Positions 18,077-26,240 of a DNA stretch of 41,961 bases are shown piece after piece (position 1 is the first letter of the stretch; the number at the start of each line of letters is the position of its first letter). This stretch comes from Corallococcus sp. CA053C (GTDB lineage Bacteria; Myxococcota; Myxococcia; Myxococcales; Myxococcaceae). The notes below the pieces were generated by a model. The model was not told the origin of the DNA and made no database searches. It was given only the letters and a program-made list of their open reading frames with translations. The DNA lies in contig NZ_RAWA01000033.1 in NCBI RefSeq assembly GCF_003611675.1, forward strand, positions 1 to 41,961. The letters run 5' to 3'. The translations under genes were made by a program, and so were the position numbers.

Positions 18077-18829
18077 GTGTCCACAAACGCAGAGAGTCGT
18101 TCCAAGGTCGTCATCGTCAGCGGAGGAAGCCGGGGGCTGGGTCAGGCATTGGTGACCAGCTGTCTGGAGCGCGGCTACACCGTCGCGACGTTCAGCCGCT
18201 CGGAGAGCCCGTTCGTCACCGCGCTGCTCTCCAAGGATCCGGAGCATCAGCGTTTCCTCTGGGAGTCGGTGGATGCCACCGACCCCGCCGCGCTGAAGAC
18301 GTTCGTCAACAAGGTGGCGTCCACCTACGGGCGCGTGGATGCGCTCGTCAACAACGCCGGGGTGGGCATCGACGGCATCCTGACGACGATGCGCACCTCG
18401 CAGATCGAGCAGGGCATCGACCTGAACCTGAAGTCCGCCATCTACCTCATCCAGGCGTGCTCCAAGCACATGCTGCAGCAGCAGACCGGCAGCATCATCA
18501 ACGTCTCCTCCGTCAACGCCGTGCGGGGCCACTCCGGCGTCGCGGTGTACAGCGCGACGAAGGCGGCGCTGGACGGACTGACGCGCAGCCTGGCGCGCGA
18601 GTTGGGGCCCAAGCACATCCGCGTGAACTCCGTGGCCCCGGGCTACTTCGAGAGCGAGATGGTCGCGGACCTCACGCCGGAAGCCAAGCAGCGCATCATC
18701 CGCCGCACGCCGCTGGGGCGGCTGGGCACGGCGGACGACATGGCGCAGGTCGTCCAGTTCCTGCTGTCACCGCAGGCGTCTTTCATCACCGGTCAAACCA
18801 TCGTTGTCGACGGGGGAATCACATGCTGA
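18077..18829 (+). CDS. SDR ketoreductase, FabG-like
   Basis: A 250-residue short-chain dehydrogenase starting at the GTG at 18077 after gagaggggg. The cofactor motif is SGGSRGLGQ near the N-terminus, with NNAGVGID after it. The catalytic set is Asn, Ser in NVSSVNA, and Tyr158 with Lys162 (YSATK). The end reads FITGQTIVVDGGITC, the usual FabG tail. It should reduce a 3-oxoacyl-ACP or similar ketone with NADPH. Because the KR domain of the adjacent PKS has lost its catalytic residues, this separate enzyme is the likely source of ketoreduction in trans. Its stop overlaps the ATG of the ACP gene. Confidence 0.93.
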   Translation: MSTNAESRSKVVIVSGGSRGLGQALVTSCLERGYTVATFSRSESPFVTALLSKDPEHQRFLWESVDATDPAALKTFVNKVASTYGRVDALVNNAGVGIDGILTTMRTSQIEQGIDLNLKSAIYLIQACSKHMLQQQTGSIINVSSVNAVRGHSGVAVYSATKAALDGLTRSLARELGPKHIRVNSVAPGYFESEMVADLTPEAKQRIIRRTPLGRLGTADDMAQVVQFLLSPQASFITGQTIVVDGGITC

Positions 18830-19176
18830 GCCAGGGGCCCAACGCGCAGGAGTTGCAGAAGCTGGTCGTGGAGCACATCGCCTCCATCCTCGAGGAGAAG
18901 GCGGCCGAGGAGGGCAAGGTGCCCCAGGTCGCCCGTGAGAACCGGCTGGGCCCGGACCTGGGGCTGTCGTCCCTGGACCTGGCGCAGCTGGTGGCCTCGC
19001 TGGAGATCCGCCTGAAGGCGGACCCCTTCCAGGAGCTGGTGCCCATCACCAGCGTCCGCACCGTGGCGGACCTGTGCGCCGCCTACGAGCGGTTCTTCTC
19101 CGGAGAGAAGGCCGCGGAAGGCCCGTCCGACGCGCTGCTCGAGAGCAAGCGTCGCGCCGAAGCCCGCCGCAGGTAG
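18823..19176 (+). CDS. Stand-alone acyl carrier protein
   Basis: A 117-residue protein from the ATG at 18823, which overlaps the end of the SDR gene by seven bases. The middle carries the phosphopantetheine site GPDLGLSSLDLAQLV with the attachment serine at residue 50. The usual Asp before that serine is replaced by Ser, as in some discrete ACPs. Flanking helices are typical (VVEHIASILEEKA before, VASLEIRLKADPF after). A charged C-terminal tail (about 88-117) is longer than usual and may be a docking segment. It sits between the ligase/SDR pair and the PKS, so it probably receives the starter acyl group from the ligase. Confidence 0.85.
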   Translation: MLSQGPNAQELQKLVVEHIASILEEKAAEEGKVPQVARENRLGPDLGLSSLDLAQLVASLEIRLKADPFQELVPITSVRTVADLCAAYERFFSGEKAAEGPSDALLESKRRAEARRR

Positions 19177-19241
19177 TCCCCGCCGTTTCCTGACTTCACC
19201 GCCGTCCCCATCGCTCCCTTGCTGCTTCCGGAAGAACCGTC

Positions 19242-22200
19242 ATGAGTTCGTTTGATCATCTCAAAGGCGTCGCAATCATTGGCATGGCGTGCCGCTTCCC
19301 GGGCGCCAGGGACCTTGACTCGTTCTGGAAGAACCTGTGCGAAGGCAAGGAGTCCATCTCCTTCTTCAGCCGGGAGGAGCTGGCGGAGGCAGGCGTTCCG
19401 GAGCAGGTGCTGGACACGCCCGGCTTCGTCCCCGCCACGCCGTATCTGGAGGACGTGGACAAGTTCGACGCCGGGTTCTTCAGCTACACCGGGCGGGAAG
19501 CCACCTTCATGGATCCGCAGCAGCGGCTCTTCCTGGAGGTGGCGTGGGAGTCTTTCGAGAACGCCGGCTACCACCCGGAGTCCATCCGCTCCCCCGTGGG
19601 CGTGTTCGCGGGCTCCGGCGGCGTGGTGACCAGCTACCTGGCCGCCTACCAGCAGACCGCGCCGGAGCTGCTGGGGCCCACGGGCAGCGTGCAGCACATC
19701 GGCAACGACAAGGACTTCGTCGCCACGCGCGTGTCCTACAAGCTGGACCTGAAGGGGCCCAGCATCAACATCCAGACCGCGTGCTCCACCTCGCTGGTGG
19801 CGCTGCACCTGGCCTGCCGCAGCGTGCTGGACGGCGAGTGCGACATGGCGCTCGCGGGCGCGTCCACCATCCGCTTCCCGCACAAGAACGGCTACGTGTA
19901 CCAGAGCGAGGACATCCTCTCTCCGGACGGGCACTGCCGCGCCTTCGACGAGAAGGCCCAGGGCACCATCTTCGGCAGCGGCGTCGCCGCGGTCCTCCTC
20001 AAGCCCCTGCGCGCGGCGATGGAGGACGGCGACACCATCTACGCCGTCATCAAGGGCACGGCCATCAACAACGACGGTGGCCAGAAGGTCAGCTACGGCG
20101 CGTCGAGCGTCCCCGGCCAGGCCATGGCGATGCTGGAGGCGATGACGCTGGCGGACGTGTCCCCGGACACGCTCGGCTACGTGGAGTGCCACGCCACCGG
20201 CACGACGGTGGGCGACCCGCTGGAGGTCCAGGCGCTCACGCGCGCGTTCCGCACCGGCACCGCGCGCAAGGGCTTCTGCGGCATCGGTTCCGTGAAGACG
20301 AACATCGGCCACCTGGAGCAGACGGCCGGCATGGCCGCGCTCATCAAGACGGCGCTGACGCTGCACCACCAGCGCATCCCGCCCACCATCAACTTCCAGA
20401 AGGCGAACCCGAAGCTCGGCCTGCCGAGCAGCCCCTTCTTCATCCAGACCGACCTGAGCGACTGGCCCGCCCCTGAAGGCCACCCGCGCCGCGCGGGCGT
20501 CAACGGCCTGGGCCTGGGCGGGACCAACGCCTTCGTCGTGCTGGAGGAGGCACCGGTACGTCCGCCGCGGGAGAAGGCCCCCTTCGTCGAGCGCCCGCTC
20601 CACACCCTGGCGCTGTCCGCCCGCAACGAGGCGGCGCTCGCCCAGAGCGCGGAGCGGTTCGCCCGGTACCTTTCGGCGCACCCCGACGCGGACCTCGCGG
20701 ACGTGTGCTTCACCGCGAGCACCAGCCGCACGTTCTTCGAGCACCGCCTGGCGGTGTCCGCGCGCTCCGTGCAGGAGCTGGCGACGCGGCTCGCGACCGC
20801 CGCGGGTGATGAGCCCGGCGCGGGCGTGGCGAAGGGCACGGGCAAGCAGCGCCCGGTGGCCTTCCTCTTCACCGGCCAGGGGGCGCAGTACCCGGGCATG
20901 GCGGCGGAGCTCTACCGCACGCAGCCCGTCTTCCGCGCTGCGCTGGACGAGTGCGACGCCCTGTCCCGGCCGCACATGGACCGGCCGCTGCTGGGCGTGC
21001 TGTTCGCGGAAGGCGACGACGCGAAGCTCGTGAACGAGACGGGCTACACGCAGATCGCCCTCTTCGCGGTGGAGTACGCGCTCGCGGCCCTGTGGGGCTC
21101 GTGGGGCGTGAAGCCCGACGTCGTCATGGGACACAGCGTAGGCGAGGTGACGGCGGCCTGCGTGGCGGGCGTCATGAGCCTCGCGGACGCGCTCAAGCTC
21201 ATCTCCCACCGGGGCCGGCTGATGCAGGGCCTGCCGCGCACGGGCGGCATGGTGGCGGTGTTCGCCTCCGAGGCCCAGGTCCTGGAGCTGATCACGCCCC
21301 ACGGCGACCTGCTGTCCATCGCTGCCAGCAACGCGCCCCGCAGCACCGTCGTCTCCGGTGACAAGGAGGCCCTGGGCGAGCTGTTCCAGGAGCTGACCCG
21401 CCGGGGCATCGACTTCAAGGAGCTGGTCGTCTCGCACGCGTTCCACTCGGCGCTGATGGACCCCATCCTGGATCCGCTCGAGGCCGTGGCAGCGGGCATC
21501 CGCTTCCAGAAGCCCAAGCTCAAGGTGGTGTCCAACCTCACGGGCCGCTTCATGGAGGAGGCGCCCACCGCGCGCTACTGGCGCGACCACGCGCGGGGCG
21601 CGGTGCGCTTCTCGCAGGGCATGCAGACGCTGCGCGAGGCCGGCTACGAGCTGTTCCTGGAGGTGGGCCCCGGCTCCAGCCTCCTGGGGCTCGGGCGGCA
21701 GTGCGTGTCCGAAGGCCCGGCGCAGTGGCTTGCGTCGCTCAGCCGCCAGAAGGGCGACTGGGAGGTGCTGTCGGAGACGCTGCGCGCGCTCTACGTGGGC
21801 GGCCACGCGGTGGACTGGGCGGGCTTCGACGCGCCCTTCGCGCGCCAGCGGCTGCCGCTGCCCACCTACCCCTTCCAGCACAAGCGCTACTGGGTGAAGG
21901 AGTCCAGCGCCACGGGTCCCGTGCGCCGCGGCAAGGCGTCGCATCCCCTGCTGGGCGAGCGGCTGCGCTCCACGCTGAAGGAGGCCCAGTTCGAGGCCCA
22001 CTACAGCCTGGACCAGCTGACGTACCTGGATGACCACCGCATCTTCGGCCTGCCGGTGCTGCCCACCACGGCCGCGCTGGAGCTGGTGACGTCGGGCGCC
22101 CGCGCCCACTTTGGCGTCACCGACGTGGTGATGGAGCGCTTCCTCTACGGCGCGGCGCTGGTGCTGCCCGAGGACGGCAGCCGCGTCATCCACCTGGTCA

Positions 22201-24674
22201 TCACCCCGCTGGACGAGAAGCGCGCCGCGTTCAAGGTCTCCAGCACCGAAGACCGGCCGGGCGCGCCCTGGGTCCAGCACATCGAAGGCGAGCTGATGCC
22301 CAGGCAGGCCGCCATCGGTGAGGACGCGCAGGCGCCGTCCGTGGCGCTCGCGGCCCTGAAGGACCGCTGCGCGAAGGCCATCCCCGTGGAGCGCTTCTAT
22401 CCGGCGATCCGCGACATGGGCCTGGAGTACGGCCCGGCGTTCCGTGGCATCCAGGAGCTGTGGCAGGGCGAGGGCGAGGCGCTGAGCCGCGTCCGGCTGC
22501 CGGAGCACGTGGCGGCGGAGCCCTACGCGTTCCAGCCCGCGTTCCTCGACGCCTGCCTCCACATCTACCCGGCCCTGGCGGACGCCTACGGCGACTTCAC
22601 CGTGCCGCCGGAGGACCCGCGGCGCACGTTCCTGCCGCTGAGCATGGAGCGCTTCATGTCGCTGGAGACGGGCGTGCGCGAGGCGTGGGTGCACGCGCGG
22701 CGCCGTCCAGGTGCCACCGCGGACACGATGGTCATCGACATCAGGCTGCACGCGGAGGATGGGCGCCTGCTCGCGATGATGGAGGGCCTGCAGGTCAAGC
22801 GCCTCACGCAGGAGGCCATGCAGCCCGCATCCGTGTCGTCGGGTGATCCCCTGGTGGACTCCATCATCCAGCGGAGCTGGGAGGAGCGCCCCGCGCTCGC
22901 CGTGCCCGCCCGCAACAAGGACGCGCTGGCGAACCGCTGGCTCATCTTCGCGGACCGGGGCGGCGTGGGCCGCGCGCTCGCGGAGCAGCTGCGCGCGCTG
23001 GGCGAGAAGTGCCACCTGGTGCATCCGGACGTGACGCTCGTGGATGGTGAGCGCCACAAGCCCATCGCGCCGGACGAGCCCAAGCTCTTCCATCGACTCA
23101 TCCGCGACTACTTCGGCGTCCCGGGCATCTCCTACCGCCACGTCGTCTACCTCTGGGGGCTGGATGCGCCGTCCTCCGAGCGGATGGCGCTGGAGCAGCT
23201 CGCGAGCAGCGAGGCGGGCACCGTCGGCAACGCGCTGCTGCTCATCCAGGCCGTCTCGGTGGTGAACTCGGTGACGGGCGCCGCGCCCCGGCTGTGGTTC
23301 GCCACGCGCAACGCCCAGGGCCCCACGCCCGGCGTCGGCGCCGTGGAGGTCGCGCAGTCGCCGCTGTGGGCGCTCGGCTCCGCCATGGCCCTGCGCCATG
23401 CCGACCTGTGGGGCGGCGTGGTGGACCTGGAGCGTCACGCGGCCGGAGGCACGTCCGATGACGCCGCCGCCCTGCTGGCGGAGATGTGGAACTCGGATGG
23501 CGAGGACCAGGTGGTGCTGCGCGGCAGCAAGCGCTTCGCGCCCCGGCTGACCCGGGCCCAGAAGCCCCGGCCGGAGCAGCGCACGCCGCTGTTCAAGGGC
23601 GACGCGACCTACCTCATCGCGGGCGGGCTGGGCGCCACCGGACTCCAGCTGGCGGAGTGGATGGTGGCCCAGGGCGGCGTGCGGAACCTGGTGCTGGCGG
23701 ACGCGAAGCCCCTGGATGACGCGAAGGCGAAGGCCATCGAAGCGCTGACGAAGCGGGGCGCGAAGGTCCACGTGGCCCAGGCGGACCTCACCCAGGAAGC
23801 CGACACGCGGCGCGTGTTCGCCGGACTGGAGGGGATGCCGGCGCTCAAGGGCGTCTTCCACTGCGCCTCCGCGCGGCAGGAGGACTTCCTGGACATGATC
23901 GTCTGGAAGAAGTTCGCGGCGGGGCTCGCGCCCAGGACGCGGGGCGCGTGGCTGCTGCACGAGCACACGCGGACGCTCAAGCTCGACCACTTCGTCCTCT
24001 TCTCCTCCACCCAGAGCTGGCTGGGCTCCGACACCGGCGCGAACGAGGCCGCGGGCGGCGCGTTCATGGAGTCGCTCACCCACCTGCGACGCTCGCAGGG
24101 CCTCCCCGCCACGGTCATCCACTGGGGCGCGTGGGAGCTGCCCGGACGGACCCACGCGCAGGGCGCGGCGGCCCATGGCGTCCAGGCGCTCAAGCCCGGA
24201 CACGCCCTGGAGGCGCTGGACTACCTGCTGCGCCACGACATCGAGCAGGCCGCGGTGACGACCACGGACTGGGCCGTGTGGACCCAGCAGTTCAAGGGCG
24301 GCGCTCCGGCGCTGTACTCGTCGCTGGGCAAGGGCGGCACGCAGAAGCGCCGGTCGCAGCGGGCGGGAGAGGATCCGCGCCTGCTCCGGCAGCGCATCCA
24401 GGCCGCGTCGGAGGCCGAGCGCCGCGACGTCATCGTGGAGGTGGTGCGCAAGCAGGTGACGGACGTGCTCGGCGCCGACGAGGCCATCGCCACGGATGCA
24501 CCGCTCGTGGGCTTCGGGCTGGACTCGCTCGTGTCGGTGAACCTGGTCAACCGGCTGGAGCCCGCGCTGGGCGTGCCGGTGCCGCTCGCGAAGCTGCTGC
24601 AGGGCGCCAGCATCCAGGCGCTCGTGGACGAGCTGTTCCCCGCATTGCGTCCCGCCGCCAGCAAGGCCGCCTGA
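19242..24674 (+). CDS. Type I polyketide synthase KS-AT-DH-KR(inactive)-ACP
   Basis: An 1810-residue single-module synthase. KS (about 5-435): Cys181 in TACSTSL, His317 in ECHATGT, His357 in TNIGHLEQ. AT (about 540-850): Ser632 in GHSVGE, and HAFH at 732-735, the malonyl-specific signature. DH (about 900-1180): His932 in HRIFGLPVLP and Asp1103 in LDACLH, both intact. KR (about 1250-1670): cofactor loop GGLGATG at 1461-1467, but gap-free alignment with normal KRs puts Glu1602 at the catalytic Tyr, Gly1606 at Asn and Arg1565 at Lys. ACP (about 1725-1800): Ser1762 in GFGLDSL. There is no ER, no methyltransferase and no thioesterase. A single module with trans partners suggests iterative use. Chain release must come from another enzyme, and AfsA is the obvious candidate. 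Confidence 0.95.
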   Translation: MSSFDHLKGVAIIGMACRFPGARDLDSFWKNLCEGKESISFFSREELAEAGVPEQVLDTPGFVPATPYLEDVDKFDAGFFSYTGREATFMDPQQRLFLEVAWESFENAGYHPESIRSPVGVFAGSGGVVTSYLAAYQQTAPELLGPTGSVQHIGNDKDFVATRVSYKLDLKGPSINIQTACSTSLVALHLACRSVLDGECDMALAGASTIRFPHKNGYVYQSEDILSPDGHCRAFDEKAQGTIFGSGVAAVLLKPLRAAMEDGDTIYAVIKGTAINNDGGQKVSYGASSVPGQAMAMLEAMTLADVSPDTLGYVECHATGTTVGDPLEVQALTRAFRTGTARKGFCGIGSVKTNIGHLEQTAGMAALIKTALTLHHQRIPPTINFQKANPKLGLPSSPFFIQTDLSDWPAPEGHPRRAGVNGLGLGGTNAFVVLEEAPVRPPREKAPFVERPLHTLALSARNEAALAQSAERFARYLSAHPDADLADVCFTASTSRTFFEHRLAVSARSVQELATRLATAAGDEPGAGVAKGTGKQRPVAFLFTGQGAQYPGMAAELYRTQPVFRAALDECDALSRPHMDRPLLGVLFAEGDDAKLVNETGYTQIALFAVEYALAALWGSWGVKPDVVMGHSVGEVTAACVAGVMSLADALKLISHRGRLMQGLPRTGGMVAVFASEAQVLELITPHGDLLSIAASNAPRSTVVSGDKEALGELFQELTRRGIDFKELVVSHAFHSALMDPILDPLEAVAAGIRFQKPKLKVVSNLTGRFMEEAPTARYWRDHARGAVRFSQGMQTLREAGYELFLEVGPGSSLLGLGRQCVSEGPAQWLASLSRQKGDWEVLSETLRALYVGGHAVDWAGFDAPFARQRLPLPTYPFQHKRYWVKESSATGPVRRGKASHPLLGERLRSTLKEAQFEAHYSLDQLTYLDDHRIFGLPVLPTTAALELVTSGARAHFGVTDVVMERFLYGAALVLPEDGSRVIHLVITPLDEKRAAFKVSSTEDRPGAPWVQHIEGELMPRQAAIGEDAQAPSVALAALKDRCAKAIPVERFYPAIRDMGLEYGPAFRGIQELWQGEGEALSRVRLPEHVAAEPYAFQPAFLDACLHIYPALADAYGDFTVPPEDPRRTFLPLSMERFMSLETGVREAWVHARRRPGATADTMVIDIRLHAEDGRLLAMMEGLQVKRLTQEAMQPASVSSGDPLVDSIIQRSWEERPALAVPARNKDALANRWLIFADRGGVGRALAEQLRALGEKCHLVHPDVTLVDGERHKPIAPDEPKLFHRLIRDYFGVPGISYRHVVYLWGLDAPSSERMALEQLASSEAGTVGNALLLIQAVSVVNSVTGAAPRLWFATRNAQGPTPGVGAVEVAQSPLWALGSAMALRHADLWGGVVDLERHAAGGTSDDAAALLAEMWNSDGEDQVVLRGSKRFAPRLTRAQKPRPEQRTPLFKGDATYLIAGGLGATGLQLAEWMVAQGGVRNLVLADAKPLDDAKAKAIEALTKRGAKVHVAQADLTQEADTRRVFAGLEGMPALKGVFHCASARQEDFLDMIVWKKFAAGLAPRTRGAWLLHEHTRTLKLDHFVLFSSTQSWLGSDTGANEAAGGAFMESLTHLRRSQGLPATVIHWGAWELPGRTHAQGAAAHGVQALKPGHALEALDYLLRHDIEQAAVTTTDWAVWTQQFKGGAPALYSSLGKGGTQKRRSQRAGEDPRLLRQRIQAASEAERRDVIVEVVRKQVTDVLGADEAIATDAPLVGFGLDSLVSVNLVNRLEPALGVPVPLAKLLQGASIQALVDELFPALRPAASKAA

Positions 24675-24717
24675 GCCTCTTCAGTCCCCCTCCCCGACGA
24701 ACAACGGAGCACGAGTC

Positions 24718-25338
24718 ATGAGTGGATCAGGGCCCGCACGGTACCTGCTGCTGAACTACATGAAGCTGGAGGTGCGGGACGTGCAGGACGTGGTCTCCGT
24801 CCTGCGCCAGCGCCGGCCCACCGACGCGCGGTTGCCCCGCGCCGTCTACCTGCACGAGGGGGGTGACCGGCTGATGGAGTTCGTCGCCCTCCCGGATCCG
24901 TCCGGGCTGGGCGACCTGCTGGGCGACGGAGCCTGGCGGGAGGTGGAGGCCGTGGTGCGGCCCCGGCTGACCGTGGACTACCGCCGGCAGCTCCACGAGC
25001 TGCGCGACATCGTGAAGGCCACGTCCCCCGTACCGGACGCGGAGCACCTGCAGTTGATGCGCAGTGAGATTGCTCCGGCGGCGCTCCAGGACTACCACGC
25101 GTGGCGCCGCGACAGCCTGTTCCCCGCCGTGCGCGGCCACGGCCAGGTGGTGGGCTTCTCCGCCTACCACTCCGTGCTGAGCACGGAGCCGGGAGCCCTG
25201 CTCCTCACCCAGCTCGCGTGTCCCTTCGCGAAGTACCTGGAGCAGCCGGAGACGGCCGCCTACCAGGAGCTGCTGAAGCACGCCGCCACGCGCTTCACGC
25301 TGGGGGCCCAGCACACGTCGAACTGGACGCGTGTCTGA
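24718..25338 (+). CDS. Unknown protein, possible tandem alpha-beta-barrel fold
   Basis: A 206-residue protein starting at the ATG at 24718, after aacggagcacg, 43 bases behind the PKS. No signal peptide or membrane segment. The two halves look alike in outline. Residues about 8-85 open with LLLNYMKLEVRD and end with LMEFVALPD. Residues about 105-195 contain AALQDYHAWRRDSLFPAVRG and VVGFSAYHSV. This resembles two ferredoxin-like units of the dimeric alpha-beta-barrel group (EthD/ABM-like cyclases and oxygenases), but I cannot place it in a named family. As the last gene of the PKS operon it is a plausible tailoring enzyme. Confidence 0.75.
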   Translation: MSGSGPARYLLLNYMKLEVRDVQDVVSVLRQRRPTDARLPRAVYLHEGGDRLMEFVALPDPSGLGDLLGDGAWREVEAVVRPRLTVDYRRQLHELRDIVKATSPVPDAEHLQLMRSEIAPAALQDYHAWRRDSLFPAVRGHGQVVGFSAYHSVLSTEPGALLLTQLACPFAKYLEQPETAAYQELLKHAATRFTLGAQHTSNWTRV

Positions 25339-25349
25339 GCCACCCGGGA

Positions 25350-25736
25350 CTACAGGATGACCGCGTCCGAGCCGCAGTTCTTGCACTGCAGGTGCACGGT
25401 CATGTCCCGCACGAAGGCGACGAGCGCGCCCACCGCGTCGTCGCAGTTGAGCTTGCGGTAGATGCGCGTCCAGTAGAGCTTCACGGTCGGGTAGGCGATG
25501 CCCAGCTCGGCCGCGATCTCCTTGCTGGTGCGCCCCTTGGACACGAACCGCGTGAAGACCTCGCTCTCGCGCGCGCTCAGCCCCTTCTGCTGGGCGTAGG
25601 CGATGGCGATGTCACACAGCCGGTCCCGGGTCCCCGTCGTGCAGCACGGCGTGCGGCGATTCGTCACGGCAGGCGGCTCGGTCACAGTGGTGGCACTGTG
25701 CGCCTTCTCCGGTGGTTCGTTTTGAGCCGTCACCAT
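25350..25736 (-). CDS. Orphan LuxR-type regulator with cysteines
   Basis: A 128-residue protein from the ATG at 25736, which has aggaga upstream. Residues about 50-110 form a LuxR/GerE helix-turn-helix: KGLSARESEVFTRFVSKGR, then TSKEIAAELGIAYPTVKLYW and the dimer helix. The short N-terminus is not a receiver or autoinducer domain. Cys31, Cys32 and Cys41 precede the DNA-binding part, and a CxxC pair (Cys118, Cys121) follows it. This could bind a metal or sense redox state, which is speculative. It ends 11 bases from the end of the PKS operon on the other strand, so it is a natural candidate for local control. Confidence 0.82.
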   Translation of the reverse strand: MVTAQNEPPEKAHSATTVTEPPAVTNRRTPCCTTGTRDRLCDIAIAYAQQKGLSARESEVFTRFVSKGRTSKEIAAELGIAYPTVKLYWTRIYRKLNCDDAVGALVAFVRDMTVHLQCKNCGSDAVIL

Positions 25737-26240
25737 GATCTCCTGAACTGTGCGGTTGGAAGGGGGGATGGGGCCCGTCGCAGGTCTGCTTCCGCCAGCC
25801 TCATGAGGGGGTCTGCGGGCTCGGGGTGGAACCGCGCGCTCCAGATGAAGGCACGCTCAACCTACGGTGCCAGCCAAGCCCGATTTCCGGGTCCCGTGTG
25901 CCAAAGGAGAAAGTTTCACGCTCCTCGACCATGACATGCGTTTTTCCGTTCATGGACACCCATTCCCCCAATGACTTGACCCGCCGTGAACTATGGGCCA
26001 ACGCGTCTAACCGCACAAGCATCACGTAAAGTACGATTATCCCGTTCCTTGCCGGGATTTCCGTCCCTCTACGGCGACCTCGGCTCACCGGATCCACGCC
26101 AGACGTCTCGGAATCCACGCCACTCGTCTTGCATCACGGGTGGTGCGCCTTCGACGCCATGCAGGCCGTTGGACGACGGCCGCACGGATCACGCCGACGG
26201 AGATGATCCGCCCCCTGACGCGAGTTGTTATCTTCTGCCG
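25737..26240. promoter_or_regulatory. Intergenic region upstream of pheA
   Basis: About 500 bases, AT-richer than the neighbours in its middle (25900-26060). It must contain the promoters of the LuxR-type gene (leftward) and of pheA (rightward). A tandem direct repeat is listed separately (26092-26128). A small hairpin TCCCG/CGGGA lies near 26039-26056. I see no reliable gene in it: the frames that cross it on either strand have no family resemblance. No phenylalanine-rich leader peptide is visible. Confidence 0.5.
26092..26128. repeat. Direct repeat with 21-base period upstream of pheA
   Basis: ATCCACGCCAGACGTC (26092-26107) is followed by ATCCACGCCACTCGTC (26113-26128), 14 of 16 positions identical, spaced exactly 21 bases apart, which is two turns of the helix. 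Such spacing puts two protein-binding sites on the same face of DNA. It lies about 115 bases before the pheA start, so it may be a tandem operator. Confidence 0.45.

Noticed and set aside
19083-24236. Open frame of 1717 codons on the minus strand
   Set aside because: It is the complementary shadow of the PKS gene. Its translation is Arg/His/Ala/Gly-rich, has no known domain, and the plus-strand frame carries all catalytic motifs.
25976-26010. TTGACC box as a -35 element before pheA
   Set aside because: No acceptable -10 box at 16-18 bases; the nearest TATGGG is only about 10 bases away.
25801-26118. 105-codon minus-strand frame before pheA
   Set aside because: No ribosome site, no recognisable domain, and it overlaps the control region and repeats.
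25986-26240. Phenylalanine leader peptide/attenuator before pheA
   Set aside because: No short frame with clustered Phe codons and no terminator-antiterminator pair could be seen.
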